A DNA stretch of 8,759 bases. It comes from Sulfuricurvum sp. GTDB taxonomy: Bacteria > Campylobacterota > Campylobacteria > Campylobacterales > Sulfurimonadaceae. The DNA is taken from positions 1-8,759 of the forward strand of contig DZBC01000089.1 in NCBI GenBank assembly GCA_022729835.1, given 5' to 3'. A model generated the notes under the pieces. The model did no database searches and was not told the DNA's origin. It worked only from the letters and a program-made list of their open reading frames with translations. A program made the position numbers and the translations under genes. Of this stretch, positions 6,180-8,759 are shown in pieces (the first letter of the stretch is position 1; every line of letters starts with the position of its first letter).

Positions 6180-7012
6180 AACTTAAAGAGCCACAAACTC
6201 AGCGCCATGACCGCCATCCCCGCGCTTACCCCCAAAATGGCGGTGTGGGGTGTGCCGTAGAGGTGGCTTCCGGGGAGCAGCTCATCGAGGCTGATGTAGA
6301 CCATGATCCCCGCTACCAGCGCAAAGGTGATGCCCAGCGTCCACGGCCCCATAAGTGGCAGCAGCAGTAAAAAACCCAGCACTGCTCCGGCGGGTTCGGC
6401 CAGACCGCTGAGCAGTGCGTAGCGAAAGGCGACCTTTTTATCCAGCGTGGCGTGGTAGATGGGCAAGGAGACCGCCATGCCTTCAGGGATGTTGTGCAGC
6501 GCGATGGCCAGTGCGATCATGATCCCAAGGGTAGGATCGCTCAGCGCCGAGACAAAGGTGGCGAAGCCTTCGGGAAAGTTGTGGATAGTGATGGCAACGG
6601 CGGTGAAGATGCCGGTGCGTCTGAGTGCCGAGTGGCGCAGCGGCGAGCTGCGGTTGTCGCTTTTGAGCGCGTCGAGTGCGCCTTCGCTTTTGAGTTCGTG
6701 CGGATTGACCTCTTCGGGGATGAGGTAGTCGATGAGCGCCGCAAAACCGATGCCCGCAAAAAAGAGCAGGGTCGCTGCCCCCTCGCCCCACAATGCGCCC
6801 AGATGCACGCTTAGCTCCGCGCTTGCTTTGGAGAGAATCTCCACAAACGACACATAGAGCATCACCCCCGCCGAAAACCCTAGCCCAAAACTTAAAAAGA
6901 GGGGACTGCGCCCATGCGCAAAAAAGGCGATCGCCGCCCCGATGCCGGTGCTAAGCCCCGCAAGCAGGGTCAGTGCGAAGGCGAAAAGATAAACGCTGGG
7001 TTCAAGCGGCAT
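6176..7012 (-). CDS. zupT: ZIP-family metal transporter, ZupT type
   Basis: A 278-residue inner-membrane transporter predicted to import Zn2+ and possibly Fe2+, Mn2+ or Co2+. It shows about eight membrane helices: about 6-31, 38-60, 78-98, 134-155, 161-185, 196-219, 225-246 and 256-277. The paired metal-site motifs are HNFPEG (144-149) and HNIPEG (173-178), followed by EPAGA (206-210) and SLDELLP (241-247), the order seen in ZupT. The variable hydrophilic loop (about 100-132) has only two histidines, so no His-rich metal sensor. The ATG at 7012 has no clear ribosome site and lies 21 bases after the toxin stop, so readthrough from the toxin-antitoxin unit is possible. Base composition differs sharply: this gene is GC-rich, the toxin genes AT-rich. 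Confidence 0.93.
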   Translation of the reverse strand: MPLEPSVYLFAFALTLLAGLSTGIGAAIAFFAHGRSPLFLSFGLGFSAGVMLYVSFVEILSKASAELSVHLGALWGEGAATLLFFAGIGFAALIDYLIPEEVNPHELKSEGALDALKSDNRSSPLRHSALRRTGIFTAVAITIHNFPEGFATFVSALSDPTLGIMIALAIALHNIPEGMAVSLPIYHATLDKKVAFRYALLSGLAEPAGAVLGFLLLLPLMGPWTLGITFALVAGIMVYISLDELLPGSHLYGTPHTAILGVSAGMAVMALSLWLFKF

Positions 7013-7033
7013 GGGGCGCGGCTTTGATATTCG

Positions 7034-7315
7034 TTATTGGTATGCAGATCCCCTGAAATCGATATTTTCTACCGTGATGACAACGATGTTGTGATCATCA
7101 TCTAGGGTGAAGATAATTCTAATATCCCCTTTTCTGATTCTGTATGCATTATCGACACCGCGTAATTTCTTCAGATCAATTGACTCGACTGATAGTTTAT
7201 AGATCTTCTTTGCCGCTTTAATGATCAGTGCATCACAGGCATCTCGTGATAATTTTTGAGCGTTTTTCTCAAAAAAGTTGAGAGATTTTTTGAGATATTC
7301 GATCTCGATTTTCAT
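7034..7315 (-). CDS. RelE/ParE-superfamily toxin
   Basis: A 93-residue basic protein with the RelE/ParE layout: two N-terminal helices rich in Lys, then the strand region LKKLRGVDNAYRIRKGDIRIIFTLDDDHNIVVITV (about 48-82). The YRIRKGDIRIIF segment is the family hallmark. It is probably a type II toxin, either a ribosome-dependent mRNA endonuclease (RelE-like) or a gyrase poison (ParE-like); sequence alone does not decide. Its ATG overlaps the antitoxin stop as ATGA (7312-7315), and no separate ribosome site is seen, so translation is probably coupled. The unit is AT-rich: hand counting gives 35% GC for 7141-7320 against 70% for 6901-6960 in zupT, which suggests acquisition. Confidence 0.85.
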   Translation of the reverse strand: MKIEIEYLKKSLNFFEKNAQKLSRDACDALIIKAAKKIYKLSVESIDLKKLRGVDNAYRIRKGDIRIIFTLDDDHNIVVITVENIDFRGSAYQ

Positions 7316-7521
7316 AAATCATAGACTCTTTTAGAGCCTTCTGCGCGTTCTTCGAGCTTGTTTTGCTCTAAAATCGCTTTAATTTCCCACTCCTCTTCGG
7401 CGCTGACAAAGCCGATTTCAAAAGGATCGATGATCTCTAGGTTCTCTTTGGGGATCAGCGATAGAAACTGTTTGATTCTTTCGATGATACGTTCGTCAGC
7501 TTTGAGTAATAAGGTCTGCAT
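7312..7521 (-). CDS. Putative antitoxin of the RelE/ParE-type toxin
   Basis: A 69-residue acidic protein directly upstream of the toxin and overlapping it by four bases. The assignment rests on position, size, charge and the coupled overlap rather than on a recognised family. The start (QTLLLKADERIIERIKQFL) could be a short strand plus helix, as in ribbon-helix-helix DNA binders. The rest (about 34-69) is charged and probably wraps the toxin. AAGGGA at 7527-7532, five bases before the ATG, supports the start. A consensus -10 box and an inverted repeat lie just upstream, as expected of an autoregulated module. Confidence 0.7.
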   Translation of the reverse strand: MQTLLLKADERIIERIKQFLSLIPKENLEIIDPFEIGFVSAEEEWEIKAILEQNKLEERAEGSKRVYDL

Positions 7522-7547
7522 GGTGATCCCTTGGAGTGTAGCTCATG

Positions 7548-7562
7548 AATGGCACCATTATA
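7548..7562 (-). promoter_or_regulatory. Promoter and possible operator of the toxin-antitoxin unit
   Basis: On the minus strand a perfect TATAAT (7557-7562) is followed by AATGGTGCCATT (7548-7559), an inverted repeat of AATGG/CCATT that overlaps the -10 box. A repressor bound there would block transcription, the usual scheme for antitoxin autorepression. The box lies within ten bases of the stop codon of the VWA gene. No good -35 is seen. Confidence 0.5.
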
Positions 7563-7565
7563 CCG

Positions 7566-8654
7566 CTACGGCTCAAAAATCACCAGCGCCCTACCAAAGG
7601 GCACCTTCGCCTCCCGACTCAGCGCCCAAAGCACTTCATACCCCGGCGCTCTACGCGGGAAAATACCGTCGCCGTCGGTGAAATAGAGCAGCATGGTGCT
7701 CATGCCCAGCTCCGCGTCGATGAGGTCAAAGACGGGGCGGTAGTCGGTGCCGCCGCCCCCTTTGAGGCTTACATGTAAGTCGTCGCCGCCGTAGAAGGTG
7801 TGGTGGGCGTGGATGCGGGCGTCGCAGATAAGCAGCTCGATGCGAATCGAGGGGAAGCTTTGCATGATCGTCTCAAACTCTCCCATAAAGGCGCCTAGTA
7901 GCGCTTCGTCGATGGAGCCTGAAGTGTCGATGGCGACGGTGATGCTGAGCGTATCCGAGGCGAGTGAAGGCAGTGCGAAGCCGCGCCAGAGATGTTTTTT
8001 GTTCGGCGGCATAAAGGCGTAGTTGTTGCGCATGTGGCGGTTGATGGCGTTGTAGAGTTCAAAGCGCCAATCGACACCGCTGTGCTTGACCTTTTTGCCC
8101 AGACGCTCCAGCCCCGAGGGCATTTTGCTCTTTTGCAGGGTGACTTGCTGTGCGATGCTTTGGGTGTACTGCCACTGCGACTCGGTTTGCGGATCAAGGC
8201 TACCATCAAGGCCCTCTATGTGCGCTTGGGCCTCTTCGCTCAGATCATCAAAGGCACTCTCACCGTAGCTTTCTTTGAGCTGCGCGTAGATCTCTTCGGC
8301 GTAGAGGCCGCGAAATTCGGCGTTGTAGTTGGCACCTTGGGGGATGGCGAGACCGCTTTGTTTGAGGATGTCGTTGATGGCGTAGTCGGTGGCGAGCTGC
8401 CAGAGTGCGCCGTGTCGCCCGAGGCGGCGGTTTTGGTGGGCGAGGACATGGTGCATGGCGCAGTTGGTGAGGATAAATTGGAGGGTTTCAAGGTTACATG
8501 TAGCGATAAAGTCGGGGTTGTAGAGAAAGCGCACGCCGTTGCTGGCGTAAAAACGCACCTTCTCGCTCGGCTCTTCGCGCAGACGCGAGGCGAGCATCCC
8601 AAAATAGGGGTGGGTGACGCTAAGCCGACTCTTGGCCTTTTGCAGCAGGTTCAT
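7566..8654 (-). CDS. DUF2201-type VWA-like protein with degenerate metallopeptidase motif
   Basis: A 362-residue soluble protein of the predicted metal-dependent peptidase/VWA group. The N-terminal half (about 8-120) fits the putative metallopeptidase domain. Family members usually show HExxHxxxxH; here it reads N64-C65-A-M-H68-H-V-L-A-H73, so the first His and catalytic Glu seem lost while two His and the downstream ATDYAIN (D90) remain. The C-terminal half (about 235-362) is a von Willebrand A domain with an intact metal (MIDAS) site: DTSGS (243-247), GGGGTD (T303) and FTDGDG (D327). Such proteins usually act with a MoxR-type AAA+ ATPase, probably assembling or remodelling other proteins. 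The start overlaps the stop of the upstream gene as ATGA (8651-8654), so the two are translationally coupled. Its own target is unknown. Confidence 0.85.
   Translation of the reverse strand: MNLLQKAKSRLSVTHPYFGMLASRLREEPSEKVRFYASNGVRFLYNPDFIATCNLETLQFILTNCAMHHVLAHQNRRLGRHGALWQLATDYAINDILKQSGLAIPQGANYNAEFRGLYAEEIYAQLKESYGESAFDDLSEEAQAHIEGLDGSLDPQTESQWQYTQSIAQQVTLQKSKMPSGLERLGKKVKHSGVDWRFELYNAINRHMRNNYAFMPPNKKHLWRGFALPSLASDTLSITVAIDTSGSIDEALLGAFMGEFETIMQSFPSIRIELLICDARIHAHHTFYGGDDLHVSLKGGGGTDYRPVFDLIDAELGMSTMLLYFTDGDGIFPRRAPGYEVLWALSREAKVPFGRALVIFEP
7770..7777. repeat. TACATGTA palindrome, copy 6
   Basis: Within GCTTACATGTAAG (7767-7779), identical to the 13-mers at 2784 and 6161. It encodes Leu-His-Val at residues 293-295 of the VWA domain. 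Confidence 0.85.
8495..8502. repeat. TACATGTA palindrome, copy 7
   Basis: Context GGTTACATGTAGC. It encodes Ala-Thr-Cys-Asn around residue 53 of the VWA protein, a different codon phase from copy 6 in the same gene. Confidence 0.8.
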
Positions 8655-8759
8655 GGGCGCAGCAGGTGGTTGAACTTTTTCATCCAGAGGCTCCAGCTCT
8701 GCACATGGTCAAGCTCAATGCCCCGCGCCCTTAGATCCTCGACGATCATCACGGCAAAC
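8651..8759 (-). CDS. 3' end of a gene, probably the AAA+ ATPase partner of the VWA protein
   Basis: An open minus-strand frame enters from the window edge and ends at the TGA at 8651-8653, giving 35 residues plus stop. The end reads VQSWSLWMKKFNHLLRP and the visible part is helical and charged (MIVEDLRARGIE). The ATGA overlap with the VWA gene shows one operon. The identity as a MoxR-type AAA+ ATPase comes from the usual pairing with DUF2201 proteins; the tail alone has no diagnostic motif. Confidence 0.5.
   Translation of the reverse strand, partial: FAVMIVEDLRARGIELDHVQSWSLWMKKFNHLLRP

Noticed and set aside
6926..6935. GGCGATCGCC, which contains the cyanobacterial HIP1 core
   Set aside because: I noted a single copy in a GC-rich gene, and nothing else points to cyanobacteria.
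1..8759. CRISPR arrays, tRNA or rRNA genes, insertion sequences
   Set aside because: No regularly spaced repeats, no cloverleaf or rRNA sequence recognised, and no transposase-like frame on either strand.

Overview
The window is a compact stretch of bacterial chromosome with eight complete genes, two genes cut by the window edges, and almost no non-coding DNA. The gene set fits Campylobacterota (Epsilonproteobacteria): a CadF-like OmpA porin, a dihydroorotate-dehydrogenase-like protein of the kind often found near pyruvate:ferredoxin oxidoreductase, a MASE1/CHASE hybrid kinase, and promoters with good -10 boxes but poor -35 boxes. The GC content is fairly high for that phylum, so the assignment is tentative and I name no genus.

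Layout. At 1-792 (+) is the 3' part of a DHOD-like flavoprotein gene. It converges on an OmpA-family outer membrane protein gene (897-1946, -), with two hairpins between them. OmpA has its own leader (1947-2135) with promoter-like sites. Next is a 966-residue hybrid sensor kinase (2136-5036, -) with a MASE1 membrane sensor, a CHASE domain, HisKA, an ATPase domain and a receiver. A divergent 125-base spacer leads to a small cysteine protein (5162-5374, +) and a SpoU/TrmH RNA methyltransferase (5397-6179, +). The methyltransferase stop codon overlaps by four bases the stop codon of a convergent ZupT-type metal transporter (6176-7012, -). Upstream of zupT on the minus strand is a low-GC toxin-antitoxin pair (7034-7521) with its own promoter and possible operator. 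Then comes a DUF2201/VWA protein (7566-8654, -), whose start overlaps the stop of a further minus-strand gene running off the window (8651-8759). That last gene is probably the AAA+ ATPase partner.

How the genes work together. Only three couplings are supported: toxin with antitoxin (ATGA overlap), the VWA protein with the edge gene (ATGA overlap), and possibly the small cysteine protein with the methyltransferase (22-base gap). The rest is a mix of housekeeping, envelope and sensory genes.

The most striking signal is not a gene. The octamer palindrome TACATGTA occurs seven times, three of them inside the identical 13-mer GCTTACATGTAAG. The copies fall in three different codon phases, on genes of both strands, and once between genes, so the conservation is at the DNA level. 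Other points worth a look are a VWA/metallopeptidase-like protein that seems to have lost its catalytic His-Glu pair, a 16-base direct repeat flanking the OmpA gene, and a consensus -10 box six bases from the kinase start codon.
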